Counted from the first letter of the stretch, positions 53,689 through 63,247 are shown. The stretch: DNA of 64,000 bases from Flavobacterium denitrificans DSM 15936 (GCF_000425445.1 NZ_KE384377.1:124001-188000), one strand, 5' to 3'. Notes: a model not told the origin generated them from the sequence alone. A program made the numbers and translations.

Positions 53689-53967
53689 TTAGTCTAGTTT
53701 ATTCTTTATGTAATATTTTCCATCCAAGTCTTCATCGAAGTCATCAATTTTAACTGGTTTTGGTTTTGGCTTATTTGCTATTGCCTTCTTTTTCCACATC
53801 TCAAATTTTTCAAGAGGCATTTTCTTCTTCATGATTTCCAGAACTTCCTTTTCTGCTAATCCAAATTCTTTTTTTATAATTTCAAATGGATTTCTTTCTT
53901 CTAAAGCTAATGAAACAAGTCTTTCTGTTTGTTCCCAATTCAATTCTTTGCGGCTACTCTTTTTCAT
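53689..53967 (-). CDS. DUF2805 (TIGR03643-type) protein
   Basis: 92 residues, strongly basic and helical. The block LNWEQTERLVSLALEERNPF, FEIIKKEFGLAEKEVLEIMK and LEKFEMWKKKAIANKPKPKP is a helix-turn-helix-like DUF2805 domain, a family found in Bacteroidota and some Proteobacteria. Nucleic-acid binding is plausible but unproven. The C terminus is acidic (DDFDEDLDG). It is not in an operon with the convergent or upstream genes. Confidence 0.85.
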   Translation of the reverse strand: MKKSSRKELNWEQTERLVSLALEERNPFEIIKKEFGLAEKEVLEIMKKKMPLEKFEMWKKKAIANKPKPKPVKIDDFDEDLDGKYYIKNKLD

Positions 53968-54086
53968 CTCGTGAAAATTAATTCAAAATAGAGGTTAATG
54001 ATTAATAGATTGATTTTCATTTTATATATCAATATTAATAAAAAAAATAATTAGTTGGTACGCTGATCTCTATTTTTTTACTGATT

Positions 54087-54914
54087 TTAACTGTTTTTTA
54101 TTGATCTTGATTTTTGAAATGGAATTTGCAATAAATTTCCCAATTTGTTGTGTTCTTCGGGCTTCATATGGGTATCTACTCCATATATTAATTGATCTTT
54201 TGGCAAAGTAGTAAAAGTTCCAAAAAGACGATCCCATATTGAAAAAATGTTTCCATAATTGCTATCCGTATAAGGAAGTACATAATGATGATGTACTTTG
54301 TGCATGTTTGGAGAAACAATAAAATAGCTTAAAAAAACATCTAGTTTTTCTGGAAGCGAAATATTGGCGTGATTGAATTGTGAGCCTATTACTGATAATG
54401 ATTGGTAAAGAAAAACCATCCACATTGGGCTTCCAACAAGCAAAACTCCTAGAGTGGTAAAAATAAAACGGATGACACTTTCACCTGGATGATGCCTGTT
54501 GGCAGTTGTTGTGTCAATCCAAGTATCGGTATGATGAATAAGATGGAATCGCCATAAAAATTTCACTTTATGTTGCACCAAATGTGCCAGATATGCACCA
54601 ATCAAATCCAGTAAAAGCAAGCCTATTATGGTGTAGAGCCAAATCGGAATTTCTGGAAGCCACTCTAGAATTCCAAAATGATTTTCGGTTGTCCAAGCGG
54701 CAGTTTTTATTAAAATAAAAGCCAAAACGAAATTGACAATAATTGTTGTAAGAGTAAAAAATATATTGATTCCCGCATGATGCCATTTTTTGTACTGCAT
54801 CTGGAAAAGCGGAAATGTATTTTCGATCAACCAAAAAAGTGTTATTCCTCCAACTAAAATCAAGCTTCGATGTGAAGATGGAATGGTACTGAAATAAGCA
54901 ATAATGTCATTCAT
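54087..54914 (-). CDS. Sterol-desaturase / fatty-acid-hydroxylase family membrane protein
   Basis: 275 residues with four to five transmembrane segments. The eight-histidine di-iron motif set is seen: HLVQHKVKFLWRFHLIHH (residues about 110-127), HTDTWIDTTTANRHHPGE and MHKVHHHYVLPYTDSNYGN. Such enzymes hydroxylate or desaturate lipids or carotenoids in the membrane; the exact substrate is unknown. It stands alone between small stress proteins. Confidence 0.9.
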   Translation of the reverse strand: MNDIIAYFSTIPSSHRSLILVGGITLFWLIENTFPLFQMQYKKWHHAGINIFFTLTTIIVNFVLAFILIKTAAWTTENHFGILEWLPEIPIWLYTIIGLLLLDLIGAYLAHLVQHKVKFLWRFHLIHHTDTWIDTTTANRHHPGESVIRFIFTTLGVLLVGSPMWMVFLYQSLSVIGSQFNHANISLPEKLDVFLSYFIVSPNMHKVHHHYVLPYTDSNYGNIFSIWDRLFGTFTTLPKDQLIYGVDTHMKPEEHNKLGNLLQIPFQKSRSIKNS

Positions 54915-55021
54915 AATTCAATAATGTATTTGGTCAAAAGTAATGAAATTGATTAAATAACAATATTAATTCTGAGAAATATGTATTTATGTTTTTGTTT
55001 TGCTGGATTATTAAAAATGAT

Positions 55022-55058
55022 AAAGAGAAAAAGGTCCAATAAGAACCTTTTTCTCTTT
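55022..55058 (-). terminator. Terminator of the GlsB/YeaQ-like gene
   Basis: A 14-bp stem AAAGAGAAAAAGGT / ACCTTTTTCTCTTT, with U-rich arms, 35 bases after the stop. Confidence 0.75.
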
Positions 55059-55092
55059 ATTAATATATTAGGTAATTTATTTATGCTGATTT

Positions 55093-55335
55093 TTACCCTT
55101 TTTTGATTAAGCTGATGATAAAAAGCAATACCCACGCACCTCCAACGGCAATCAGAATTTGCCAAAGAAGTCCGCCACCGCCAATTCCAAGTTTTCCGGC
55201 GATCCATCCGCCAATAAAACCACCAATAATTCCGACGATAATATTACCAATTAATCCAAAGCCAGCGCCTTTCCATATTTGGCCAGCGAGCCATCCGGAA
55301 ATTGCACCTATAAGCAAGAAATATAAAAATTCCAT
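55093..55335 (-). CDS. GlsB/YeaQ/YmgE-family stress membrane protein
   Basis: 80 residues with three short glycine-rich transmembrane helices: FLLIGAISGWLAGQI, GLIGNIIVGIIGGFIGGWIAGKLG and LLWQILIAVGGAWVLLFII. Matches the transglycosylase-associated (YeaQ/GlsB) family, induced by stress in many bacteria. Molecular role unknown. It is the last of a minus-strand set with aqpZ upstream (44 bases). Confidence 0.94.
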   Translation of the reverse strand: MEFLYFLLIGAISGWLAGQIWKGAGFGLIGNIIVGIIGGFIGGWIAGKLGIGGGGLLWQILIAVGGAWVLLFIISLIKKG

Positions 55336-55379
55336 ATTTTAATTTTTAAGATTTGTAAATGTTTATGGTTGAATAAAAA

Positions 55380-56087
55380 TTATGCTTCAGCTTGATTTTG
55401 AAGCAAGTTTTTATAAATAAATCCTGCCACAATTGCGCCTAGAATTGGTGCTACCCAGAATAACCAAACTTGTGATAATGGTTCACCTCCAACAAAAATA
55501 GCTTGCGATAAAGATCTCGCAGGATTTACAGAAGTATTTGTAATTGGAATACTAATTAAATGGATTAAAGTTAAACCTAGACCAATTGCAATTCCGGCGA
55601 ATCTTCCGTTGGCGAATTTATCTGTTGCACCCAAAATAATTAAAAGAAAAAATAAAGTCAACACAAATTCAGCTATAAAGCAAGCTTGCAACGAATAGCC
55701 GTCAGGAGAAAAAGCTCCAAATCCGTTTGAAGCAAATGCACCAGCTTTTGTGTTGTCAATTGCAAAACCTGCTTTTCCAGAAGCAATAGTATATAAAGTC
55801 CCTGCTGCAGCAATTGCACCTACACACTGCGCGATGATATACGGCACTAAATCTTTAGCTGAAAACCTTCCGCCGGCCCATAATCCAAAGGAAACTGCTG
55901 GATTAAAATGTCCTCCTGAAATATGTCCAACAGCATAAGCCATTGTTAAAACCGTTAAACCGAAAGCTAAAGCAACTCCTGCAAATCCAATTCCTAAATC
56001 AGGAATTCCGGCTGCAAAAATGGCACTTCCGCAACCTCCAAATACTAACCAAAATGTTCCAAAAAACTCTGCAAATAATTTTTTCAT
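55380..56087 (-). CDS. aqpZ: Aquaporin Z
   Basis: 235 residues with six transmembrane helices. The two NPA boxes are [13 protein letters not shown] (about residues 60-65) and [19 protein letters not shown], with the aromatic/arginine selectivity residues (F, H, R) of water-selective AqpZ ([19 protein letters not shown]). It conducts water across the inner membrane. A DoxX gene lies 33 bases upstream in the same direction, so the two may form an operon. Confidence 0.95.
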   Translation of the reverse strand: MKKLFAEFFGTFWLVFGGCGSAIFAAGIPDLGIGFAGVALAFGLTVLTMAYAVGHISGGHFNPAVSFGLWAGGRFSAKDLVPYIIAQCVGAIAAAGTLYTIASGKAGFAIDNTKAGAFASNGFGAFSPDGYSLQACFIAEFVLTLFFLLIILGATDKFANGRFAGIAIGLGLTLIHLISIPITNTSVNPARSLSQAIFVGGEPLSQVWLFWVAPILGAIVAGFIYKNLLQNQAEA

Positions 56088-56120
56088 AATTAAGTAATTT
56101 AAAATTAATAGATTCGATCG

Positions 56121-56477
56121 TTAAAGGGTATATTGGTATGCCCAAAAAATCAAAACAATTTGTAAGGGCAAACGTACAAATAAAATCCATCTTGGTAAAT
56201 TAAAACTCGCTTTTTTATTTTGATACATATACAAGTTTGCTGGAAATACGGCAATAAGCAGTGCAATAATTCCCCATGCAGCAAAATTTTTTGTGAAAGA
56301 AATCATTAGGAGTATACCTAATGTAATTTCGGCAAATCCACTTAAATTATTTATTAATTTGGGGTTTTTAAAAAAGGGAGGAATGATTTTGAGGTACATT
56401 CCCGGTTTCCTGAAATGATTGATACCAGCAAGTATATATAAAGAAGCCATTAAATATAAATGCCAATTTTGTTTCAT
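56121..56477 (-). CDS. DoxX-family membrane protein
   Basis: 118 residues with four transmembrane helices. The DoxX pattern YLMASLYILAGINHFRKPGM...IIPPFFKNPKLINNLSGFAEITLGILLMI and AANLYMYQN-like FPANLYMYQNKKASFN fits this subgroup. DoxX proteins are linked to quinone or redox stress systems. Operon with aqpZ and the GlsB-like gene is likely. Confidence 0.87.
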   Translation of the reverse strand: MKQNWHLYLMASLYILAGINHFRKPGMYLKIIPPFFKNPKLINNLSGFAEITLGILLMISFTKNFAAWGIIALLIAVFPANLYMYQNKKASFNLPRWILFVRLPLQIVLIFWAYQYTL

Positions 56478-56564
56478 GATATCTTATTGTATATCACGAA
56501 TTTATAAAAAAATTAACAATTATTGCATTACAAGAGACTTTTTTTTAAAGCTATGTAAAATAGT

Positions 56565-57461
56565 TTACTTTTTGCCCTTAAAATTTACATTCATAATAAT
56601 GATAGCAAGAATGATTAAGGCGATCCCAACCCATTGTAAAAAGATTACTTTTTCATTTAAAAGTATAAAAGCCATTGTCACCGACACAGGGAGTTCAAGA
56701 GCAGAAACTATACTTCCTAGACCAATTCCGGTTAATGGAAAACCAGCATTCATAAGCATAGGAGGGATGATAGTTCCAAATAAAGACAAAACAATTCCCC
56801 ATTTCATGAAAATACCCAAATTAAACGCGTCTACTTGAGTTGCAAAAGCGAAAGAAAAAACAACTACTGCGCCTCCCAAAAGCATATAAAGACTTCGTTG
56901 TGCTGAAGAAATTTCAGTAGCGACACGATTTGCAGTAAACATAGTCGTAGTGAATGAAGCAGCGGCCAAAAGCCCCCAGATAATACCGCGCCAATCTAAC
57001 TTAAAATCTGCATGAATAAGATTTGTTGCCAAAGCTGTTCCAATAAGTACAATAAAAACGGCTGCAACTTTTTGTTTTGATGGCAGTTTTTTTTCCAAAA
57101 TCATTTCAAGCAAAACGCCCATCCAAACAGTTTGCATTAATAAAACAATTCCAATTGAAACAGGAATATATTTTACAGCCAGATAATAAAACAAACTAGT
57201 CATTCCGAGTGAAGTCCCGGCAAGCATCAAGTTGAAAATGTTTTTTGAAGAAGCTTTTACAGCAGTGCCTTTATTTTTTATTTTCTGAAAAGTGTTGATG
57301 ATCAAAATTCCGATTATTCCCAAAACAAATTGTGAAGTTGTTACTTCTGCGGTGGTATATCCTTCAGAATACGCCATTTTTACAAAAGTGGCTAACATTC
57401 CGTAAGTTGTAGCTCCTAAAGCAACTAAAAAAACTCCTTTTAATACATTGTTTTGTGACAT
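56565..57461 (-). CDS. EamA/DMT-family transporter
   Basis: 298 residues with ten predicted transmembrane helices arranged as two EamA repeats: VFLVALGATTYGMLATFVKM (repeat 1) and GIIWGLLAAASFTTTMFTAN (repeat 2). It ends with a basic tail (NVNFKGKK). Members export or import small metabolites such as amino acids or drugs; the substrate is not predictable. A TACCTTTG minus-7 box lies on the minus strand at 57493-57500. Confidence 0.9.
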   Translation of the reverse strand: MSQNNVLKGVFLVALGATTYGMLATFVKMAYSEGYTTAEVTTSQFVLGIIGILIINTFQKIKNKGTAVKASSKNIFNLMLAGTSLGMTSLFYYLAVKYIPVSIGIVLLMQTVWMGVLLEMILEKKLPSKQKVAAVFIVLIGTALATNLIHADFKLDWRGIIWGLLAAASFTTTMFTANRVATEISSAQRSLYMLLGGAVVVFSFAFATQVDAFNLGIFMKWGIVLSLFGTIIPPMLMNAGFPLTGIGLGSIVSALELPVSVTMAFILLNEKVIFLQWVGIALIILAIIIMNVNFKGKK

Positions 57462-57492
57462 TTGATATTCCTGTTTTAAAAATTAAGGCCGG

Positions 57493-57500
57493 CAAAGGTA
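57493..57500 (-). promoter_or_regulatory. Promoter minus-7 box of the EamA gene
   Basis: TACCTTTG on the minus strand, exact TAnnTTTG, 32 bases before the start. Confidence 0.45.
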
Positions 57501-57616
57501 AGCTATTTTGTTTGTGATTTAGCAGAAATTATCTTTAAACGTTGGTTTTATTATTGTTTTAAACGCGTTTTGGATTTGTAAATTGCGTATTTGATAGAAA
57601 ATCAGAATGGATTTAA

Positions 57617-57653
57617 AATAAAAAACCATCAAAACATATGCTTTGATGGTTTA
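57617..57653 (-). terminator. Terminator of the gldI operon
   Basis: AAACCATCAAA / TTTGATGGTTT stem with T run on the minus strand, 29 bases after the stop of the last gene. Confidence 0.78.
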
Positions 57654-57681
57654 CTGTTTTTTTATAAATCTTTCAGTTTAA

Positions 57682-58860
57682 TTATTTGGCTGGTTGATTT
57701 TTATAAGTTTCGATTTCGAAAATCAATGTTGCGTTTGGCGGAATTACACCTCCTGCACCTTTTTCTCCATAAGCTAAATTTGAAGGAAGGAAGAAAATTG
57801 CTTTATCTCCATCAGTCATCATATCTAATGCTTCAATAAAACCAGGAATCATACCATCTTTTTTACCAACAGTAAAAGGGAAAGCGGCGTAGCCACCTTG
57901 TGCGTTTCTATTTGCATCATATTTTCCATATGCTTTTGCAACACTGGACATACTGCTGTCAAAAAGATTTCCATCTTCAAAATATCCAGCATAGTGGAAA
58001 TAAATTGTTGATCCTTCAGCACCTTTTACACCAGTTCCTTTTTGTGTAATTACATATTTTAAACCAGATGCAGTTGTAGTAGCTTTCGCTTTTGTTGTAG
58101 CAAAATAAATTGCTTTTTGGGCAACTACTTTTTGGTCTTCTAATTTTTTTGCTTCTTGTTTTTTTGCATCCTCAGCAATAACTTTTACAGCGTCAAATTT
58201 TTGTGCCTCAGTACCTTTTCGTGTAATAGTAATTTTTGTCATGACATCATCCTGAACGATTTTATTAACGTTGTCCATTCCGGAAACAACATATCCAAAA
58301 ATAGTATGTTTTCCAGTCAACCAAGGAGTGTCTTTGTGAGTAATAAAAAATTGGCTTCCATTTGTTGCTGGGCCAGAATTTGCCATTGCAAGAATACCGC
58401 CTTTGTCAAATACTAAATCAGGGCTAAATTCATCTCTGAATGAATATCCCGGGCCACCAGAACCGTTTCCATCTGGATCTCCTCCTTGAATCATAAAATC
58501 ATTGATTACGCGGTGAAATTTTAATCCATCATAAAATGGCTTGCCTTTTAGTTTTTCCACTTTTACATTAGGATTTGTTCCTTCTGCCAATGAAACAAAG
58601 TTGGCTACCGTAAGAGGCGATTTTTTATATAGTAAAGAAATAACGATATCTCCTTTGGTAGTAGAAATCGTTGCAAAAATACCATCATTAGGATTTGTAG
58701 GTGCAACCGTTTTTGCAGCCGTTGCAGTTTTTGCTGGAGCTGCTTTCGCTGGAGTAGTTTTTGTTGTAGTTGCTTTTGGTTTTGCAACCGGCTTTTTTGT
58801 TGTTTGTGCTTGCAGATTTACAACTGCCAAACAGAATAATAATAGAAATTTAAATTTCAT
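57682..58860 (-). CDS. Secreted cyclophilin-FKBP dual peptidyl-prolyl isomerase
   Basis: 392 residues: signal peptide (about 18), a Lys/Pro/Ala/Thr-rich linker (20-60), cyclophilin domain (about 62-225), and FKBP domain (about 265-388). Cyclophilin signs are [32 protein letters not shown], and [12 protein letters not shown] with the cyclosporin-site Trp. FKBP signs are [33 protein letters not shown] and [15 protein letters not shown]. Such N-cyclophilin/C-FKBP fusions are the dual-family immunophilins described in Flavobacterium. It is the fourth gene after DHH-gldI-paralogue and helps fold exported proteins. Confidence 0.94.
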   Translation of the reverse strand: MKFKFLLLFCLAVVNLQAQTTKKPVAKPKATTTKTTPAKAAPAKTATAAKTVAPTNPNDGIFATISTTKGDIVISLLYKKSPLTVANFVSLAEGTNPNVKVEKLKGKPFYDGLKFHRVINDFMIQGGDPDGNGSGGPGYSFRDEFSPDLVFDKGGILAMANSGPATNGSQFFITHKDTPWLTGKHTIFGYVVSGMDNVNKIVQDDVMTKITITRKGTEAQKFDAVKVIAEDAKKQEAKKLEDQKVVAQKAIYFATTKAKATTTASGLKYVITQKGTGVKGAEGSTIYFHYAGYFEDGNLFDSSMSSVAKAYGKYDANRNAQGGYAAFPFTVGKKDGMIPGFIEALDMMTDGDKAIFFLPSNLAYGEKGAGGVIPPNATLIFEIETYKNQPAK

Positions 58861-58893
58861 TTTTTTTCGAATTTAAGTCGATGTAATAATTTA

Positions 58894-59970
58894 TTATTGT
58901 GGTTTTTCTAATAATTGAATTTCGAAAATAATATTAGCATTTGGCGGAATAACTCCTCCAGCACCCGTTGCTCCATAAGCAAGATGAGAAGGAATGAATA
59001 AAACCGCTTTGTCGCCAAATGAAAGTTGCTCAATTCCTTCAATAAATCCTGGAATCAAACCGTCTTTTTTTCCTGCTTGGAAAGGAATTGGCTGATAACC
59101 ATTTTGTTCTGATCGTGCAGAGTCATATTTTCCGAAAGCTTTAGCAACATCTTGAATACTTGAATCAAACATTGTTCCATCTTCAAGGAAACCTGCGTAA
59201 TGAATGTAAATCTGAGTTCCGATAGCAGGTTTTTTGCCTGCTCCTTTTTCAGTAATAACATATTCTAGACCAGAATTAGTTTTAGTTGCTTTTGGTTTTA
59301 TAGAAGCGTAATATGCAACTTTTTCTTTTTGAACTCCAGCATATTTGCTTTTTTCTTTTTCAATTTCTGAGAAATAATCATGAAACACTTTTACCGCATC
59401 AAATTTTTTGGCAGCTTCACCATTTCTGATAATCGTAACTTTAATGATTGTATCATCTTGTTTAATCTGATTTACAACTTCTTGTCCTTTTTCAACAACA
59501 TGGCCAAAAATTGTATGTTTTCCTTCTAGCCAAGGAGTTTCAACGTGCGTAATAAAAAATTGGCTGCTGTTTGTTCCAGGACCATTATTTGCCATTGCCA
59601 AAACCCCAGGTTTGTCAAATTTCAAGTCTGTGATTTCGTCTTTAAATTTATATCCAGTATCGCCAGATCCAGTTCCTTCAGGATCTCCAGACTGAATCAT
59701 AAATGCTTCGATAACTCTGTGAAATTTTAAGCCATCAAAAAATGGCTGTTTTTTTTTGTACTCTTTGGTAACAAATTCATTTTTGCCTTCAGCAAGCGTA
59801 ACAAAATTTGCTACGGTTACTGGCGCTTTTTTATAATCTAATTCAACAATGATATGTCCTTTGTTAGTTTCAATATCGGCATATAAACCATCAGGCAAAT
59901 TGCTGTGTTCATCTTTACACGAATAAAATGAAGTTACGGCTAATAGTAATAATAAAATACTTTTTTTCAT
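58894..59970 (-). CDS. Lipid-anchored cyclophilin-FKBP dual isomerase (paralogue)
   Basis: 358 residues. The lipobox SFYSC gives C18, so it is anchored, unlike the soluble neighbour. The cyclophilin domain is at about 30-195 (FHRVIEAFMIQSGDPEG, MANNGPGTNSSQFFIT, WLEGKHTIFGHVVEKG) and the FKBP domain at about 238-356 (IHYAGFLEDGTMFDSS, GLIPGFIEGIEQLSFGDKA, PPNANIIFEIQLLE). It is about 60 percent similar by eye to the 57682 protein, a tandem duplicate now specialised by anchor. It is 15 bases from gldI. Confidence 0.94.
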   Translation of the reverse strand: MKKSILLLLLAVTSFYSCKDEHSNLPDGLYADIETNKGHIIVELDYKKAPVTVANFVTLAEGKNEFVTKEYKKKQPFFDGLKFHRVIEAFMIQSGDPEGTGSGDTGYKFKDEITDLKFDKPGVLAMANNGPGTNSSQFFITHVETPWLEGKHTIFGHVVEKGQEVVNQIKQDDTIIKVTIIRNGEAAKKFDAVKVFHDYFSEIEKEKSKYAGVQKEKVAYYASIKPKATKTNSGLEYVITEKGAGKKPAIGTQIYIHYAGFLEDGTMFDSSIQDVAKAFGKYDSARSEQNGYQPIPFQAGKKDGLIPGFIEGIEQLSFGDKAVLFIPSHLAYGATGAGGVIPPNANIIFEIQLLEKPQ

Positions 59971-59985
59971 TTCTAAAATGTTTTT

Positions 59986-60675
59986 TTAAGGGTTTACTGT
60001 GTCTTTTTTAATTGGAGCTACTGGTTTCGTTGCAACCGGTTTTGCAGTAGCAGGTTTTGGCGTTTGTCCTGCCGAAGCTTGTGTATCTGCAGATTGTCCT
60101 GCCGGAACAGCTGTTTTTGGAGTAGCAGGATCTGGTACAAAATTACGAAGCGTTACAGTGCACATTAAAGATTCGTTAGGGCCAATTTTGTTGTTGTCGC
60201 CATGATATCCGTAAGCAATATGCGATGGAAATAAAAAAGTCACGGTTTCATTTTTGTGCATAAGTTTGATTCCGTCGCGCAATCCCATCATAATGTCTTG
60301 TTTGTCTACAAAATAAGTTTGCGGGCCAAGATCAGTTTCAGAATAAATAATATTGCCTTTAATGTCTTTTACTTCTAAATTGAAATAAGCAATATCGCCT
60401 CTTCGCGGTGTTTGCGTTTCATTGAGATTTCTTTCGTCATAAGAAAACCAATAGCCTTTTCTTGTTGCATAATATTTTACTTTCGGATTGCTTTTTATAA
60501 TTTTTTTGATGACTTCCTCTTCATTGGCTACTAATTTTTTGTTTCGGTCAGCCGATTTTTTCATGAAAGTTCCCGACGCTCTAGAAAGTGGTCTTCTGGC
60601 TTCTTCATGTTGTTTGCAACTGGCAAATAAAACAGTAAAAAGTAGCGTACAAATAATGATTTTTAAATAATTCAT
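59986..60675 (-). CDS. gldI: Gliding-motility lipoprotein GldI (FKBP-type isomerase)
   Basis: 229 residues with lipobox VLFASC (C20). The FKBP domain (about 82-188) shows GDIAYFNLEVKDIKGNIIYS, MMGLRDGIKLMHKNETVTFLFPSHIAYGYHGDNNKIGPNES. The C-terminal Pro/Ala/Thr tail (PATPKTAVPAGQ...) is typical. It is required for gliding and type IX secretion in F. johnsoniae, where it acts in folding of exported proteins. The gene is 6 bases after the DHH gene stop, so translation is likely coupled. Its presence is a strong Flavobacterium marker. Confidence 0.93.
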   Translation of the reverse strand: MNYLKIIICTLLFTVLFASCKQHEEARRPLSRASGTFMKKSADRNKKLVANEEEVIKKIIKSNPKVKYYATRKGYWFSYDERNLNETQTPRRGDIAYFNLEVKDIKGNIIYSETDLGPQTYFVDKQDIMMGLRDGIKLMHKNETVTFLFPSHIAYGYHGDNNKIGPNESLMCTVTLRNFVPDPATPKTAVPAGQSADTQASAGQTPKPATAKPVATKPVAPIKKDTVNP

Positions 60676-60681
60676 ATTCGA

Positions 60682-61686
60682 TTATATTGTAAGTTTAGTA
60701 ACTAAATCCTCAAATTTCTGCAACGTTTCTTCCATTGATAGTTCAGATCTTCCGCCGGCTGCATTGCTGTGTCCTCCACCATTGAAATGATCTCTGGCAA
60801 ATTGGTTTACATCAAATCCTCCTTGTGAACGGAAAGATATTTTGATGATTTTCTCATCTTTATTTTCGATAAAAATAGCAGTAAAAACTATACCTTTTAT
60901 ACTTAAGCCATAATTAACAATTCCTTCAGTGTCGCCTTTTACATAATCAAAAGAATCTAGTTCGTCTTGAGTAAGCGAAGTATATGATGTTTTATGCTCT
61001 TCAAAAACTTTCATATTCTGCAGCGCGCGTCCTAATAATTGCAAACGGCTGTATGAGCTATTATCAAATAATAAAACCGGGATTTGAGTATTTTCAACTC
61101 CAAGGTCAATTAATTCAGCAATGATTCGGTGAGTGTTGCCTGTTGTTCCAGGAAAACGAAATGAGCCAGAATCAGTCAAAATTCCGGTATAAATGCAGGT
61201 TGCAATGGTTTTGTCGATATCTTCTTTTTTATTCAAAAACGAAATAAAGTTATAAACCATTTCACAGGTTGACCCAAATGTAGTATCAGAGTACATATAA
61301 GTCGCGTAATCATCAGGTTTTTGATGATGATCAATCATAATGAAAGGAACTGTAAGCTTTGCTAAAGTATGCTCCATTTCACCTGTACGATGAAATGCAT
61401 TAAAATCAAGTGTAAAAATCAACTCAGCGTCTTCTAAAATCTGAGTACAGTTTTCAGTGTCTTTTTCGAAAATTTTTACAGTTTCAGACCCCGGAAGCCA
61501 CGCTAGGAATTCAGGAAATTCATTTGGCGTAATTACGGTTGCCTGATGATTGTTTTTGATTAAAAAATGGTATAAAGCCAATGTAGAACCCATGGCATCT
61601 CCGTCTGGGCCTCTATGCGGGATTATTGCAATTTTCTTTGGGGTTGCAAGCAGCAATTGTATTGCCTGAATATCTTGTATTTTCAT
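60682..61686 (-). CDS. DHH-family phosphoesterase (NrnA-like)
   Basis: 334 residues. The DHH metal site is seen in IIPHRGPDGDAMGSTLALYH (H24, D28, D30), TLDFNAFHRTGEME, and MIDHHQKPDD. The C-terminal DHHA1 part has SFRSQGGFDVNQFARDHFNGGGHSNAAGGR. NrnA-type enzymes degrade short oligoribonucleotides and pAp; this is known from the family. It is first in the operon with gldI and the two dual isomerases, and cytoplasmic. Confidence 0.92.
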   Translation of the reverse strand: MKIQDIQAIQLLLATPKKIAIIPHRGPDGDAMGSTLALYHFLIKNNHQATVITPNEFPEFLAWLPGSETVKIFEKDTENCTQILEDAELIFTLDFNAFHRTGEMEHTLAKLTVPFIMIDHHQKPDDYATYMYSDTTFGSTCEMVYNFISFLNKKEDIDKTIATCIYTGILTDSGSFRFPGTTGNTHRIIAELIDLGVENTQIPVLLFDNSSYSRLQLLGRALQNMKVFEEHKTSYTSLTQDELDSFDYVKGDTEGIVNYGLSIKGIVFTAIFIENKDEKIIKISFRSQGGFDVNQFARDHFNGGGHSNAAGGRSELSMEETLQKFEDLVTKLTI

Positions 61687-61817
61687 AGTGTGCGAATTTA
61701 CATTTTTTTAATGTAATGCTGAAATAATTTTAGTATTCAGTCGCAGTGGTAAGTGTTCTGAATTTTCAGGATTCAGTCACAGTCTTAGTTTTCAGTTTTG
61801 AACTTAATTTGGAATTT

Positions 61818-61842
61818 GGCTCTTCGACTTCGTTCAGTGTGA
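61818..61842. repeat. Short dispersed repeat CTTCGACTYCGYTCAG type
   Basis: CTTCGACTTCGTTCAGTGTGA here and CTTCGACTCCGCTCAGCCTGA at 12687-12707 are versions of one element, one in each of two intergenic regions. From memory it is found in several bacterial groups. Confidence 0.4.
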
Positions 61843-61859
61843 TATTTGGAATTTTACAT

Positions 61860-63116
61860 TTAAAGATGTTCCAATTTTTCACTCTTAAATCTTTGATACA
61901 ATTTGTATTTTACACCTTTAACAATCTGTGATTTGTAAATGCCAACAGAACCTGAAGAAAAATACGCAATTGTACATCCGATGGCGATAAATATTCCAGG
62001 CGCAATTCCGAATAATTCCATTCCCATAATAGAGCAGGCAATAGGCGTGTGGGTTGCCCCAGAAAAAACGGCAACAAATCCAACTCCTGCCAAAAGCGCA
62101 ATTGGCATCGGAATTATGGTCGATAGAGCACTTCCCAATGTGGCTCCGACAAAAAACAAAGGTGTTACTTCACCACCTTTAAAACCAGCGCCTAAAGTAA
62201 ATCCGGTAAAAAGAATTTTTAATAGAAAATCATACCATTCGTTTGGATTCGAAAAAGAATCAACAATTACAGGAACTCCAAGTCCTGAAAATTTTGTCAA
62301 TCCAAAACCAGCAATGGCAATCGCTAAAACAACGCCGCCAATTAAAGGACGAAGTGGTGGATATTTGATGTTTTTTGAAAAAAGAGAACCCCAAAAATGA
62401 GTGCTTCTTGCAAACAATAAAGCGGCAAAACCGGATAAAAGACCGATAATTACGGTGTAAAATAAATTACTGAAATTAAGTTGCGGGACAATTGGAATGC
62501 TGTAATGAGTATGTTTTATTTGCCAAAATTCAACAGTGAAATAAGCAGCGTAAGCGACTAAAAAAGAAAGTAAAATGCTTTTGAAATTGATTTTGCTGAA
62601 GTATAAAACTTCTAAAGCAAAAATAGCGCCTGCTAAAGGCGTTCCGAAAACTGATGCAAAACCCGCGCTGATTCCTAGAATAATTAAAATTTTGCGTTCG
62701 GAATTGTCTAGTTTGAAAATTTTGGTGAATTGATCGGCAATTGCGCCTCCCATTTGGACCGCAGTTCCTTCACGGCCGGCAGAGCCTCCAAATAAATGAG
62801 TAAGCAAGGTTCCTAAAAGTACTAAAGGAGCCATTTTAAACGGAATTACTTTTTGCGGATTTTCGTATTCTTCCAACAATAAATTATTTCCTTTTGCAAC
62901 AGATTCTCCCCAGCAATAATAACTCAAGCCAACTAATAATCCGCCAATTGGCAAAAGCCAAATAATCCAATCATGCGCAATTCTAAATTGCGTCACCCAT
63001 TCTAAAGAAACAAGAAAAAAAGCTGACGCTGATCCCGAAAATATACCGATTAAGAAACAAATGAGAATCCATTTGAATAGGTCGAGCAGGAATTGTTTGG
63101 GATTTTGGAAAGCCAT
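61860..63116 (-). CDS. ClC-family chloride channel or transporter
   Basis: 418 residues from the start at 63116 (MAFQNPKQFLLDLFKWILIC); the frame opens 12 codons earlier, but that part lies inside an inverted repeat. Selectivity motifs are seen: GSAGREGTAVQMGG (the GREGP-type site), GTPLAGAIFALE, GAGFKGGEVTPLFFVGA and IPMPIALLAGVGFVAVFSGATHTPIACSIMGMELFG. About ten membrane helices. It belongs to the EriC-like voltage-gated chloride channel group; transport mode (exchanger or channel) cannot be told. It is alone on the minus strand. Confidence 0.93.
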   Translation of the reverse strand: MAFQNPKQFLLDLFKWILICFLIGIFSGSASAFFLVSLEWVTQFRIAHDWIIWLLPIGGLLVGLSYYCWGESVAKGNNLLLEEYENPQKVIPFKMAPLVLLGTLLTHLFGGSAGREGTAVQMGGAIADQFTKIFKLDNSERKILIILGISAGFASVFGTPLAGAIFALEVLYFSKINFKSILLSFLVAYAAYFTVEFWQIKHTHYSIPIVPQLNFSNLFYTVIIGLLSGFAALLFARSTHFWGSLFSKNIKYPPLRPLIGGVVLAIAIAGFGLTKFSGLGVPVIVDSFSNPNEWYDFLLKILFTGFTLGAGFKGGEVTPLFFVGATLGSALSTIIPMPIALLAGVGFVAVFSGATHTPIACSIMGMELFGIAPGIFIAIGCTIAYFSSGSVGIYKSQIVKGVKYKLYQRFKSEKLEHL

Positions 63117-63133
63117 TAAGGAGTTAATTGTTT

Positions 63134-63247
63134 TAGCCACGAATTTCGCCAATTTTCACGAATTAAAAGAGAAAAATAATCATTTTTAATCTTTTAATCA
63201 GTGGCACTTAAAAAAAGAATTAGTGTAATTCGCGAAATTCGTGGCTA
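63134..63247. repeat. Inverted repeat around clc/ridA intergenic region
   Basis: TAGCCACGAATTTCGC (63134-63149) and its exact complement at 63232-63247 enclose about 80 bases with further partial symmetry (GAATTAAAAG / CTTTTAATC). It overlaps the longest reading of the clc start and supports the shorter start at 63116. It ends 9 bases before the ridA stop. Confidence 0.6.

Noticed and set aside
54953..55207. Minus-strand frame overlapping the GlsB/YeaQ gene
   Set aside because: It is a shadow of the clear stress-protein gene and continues into a terminator.
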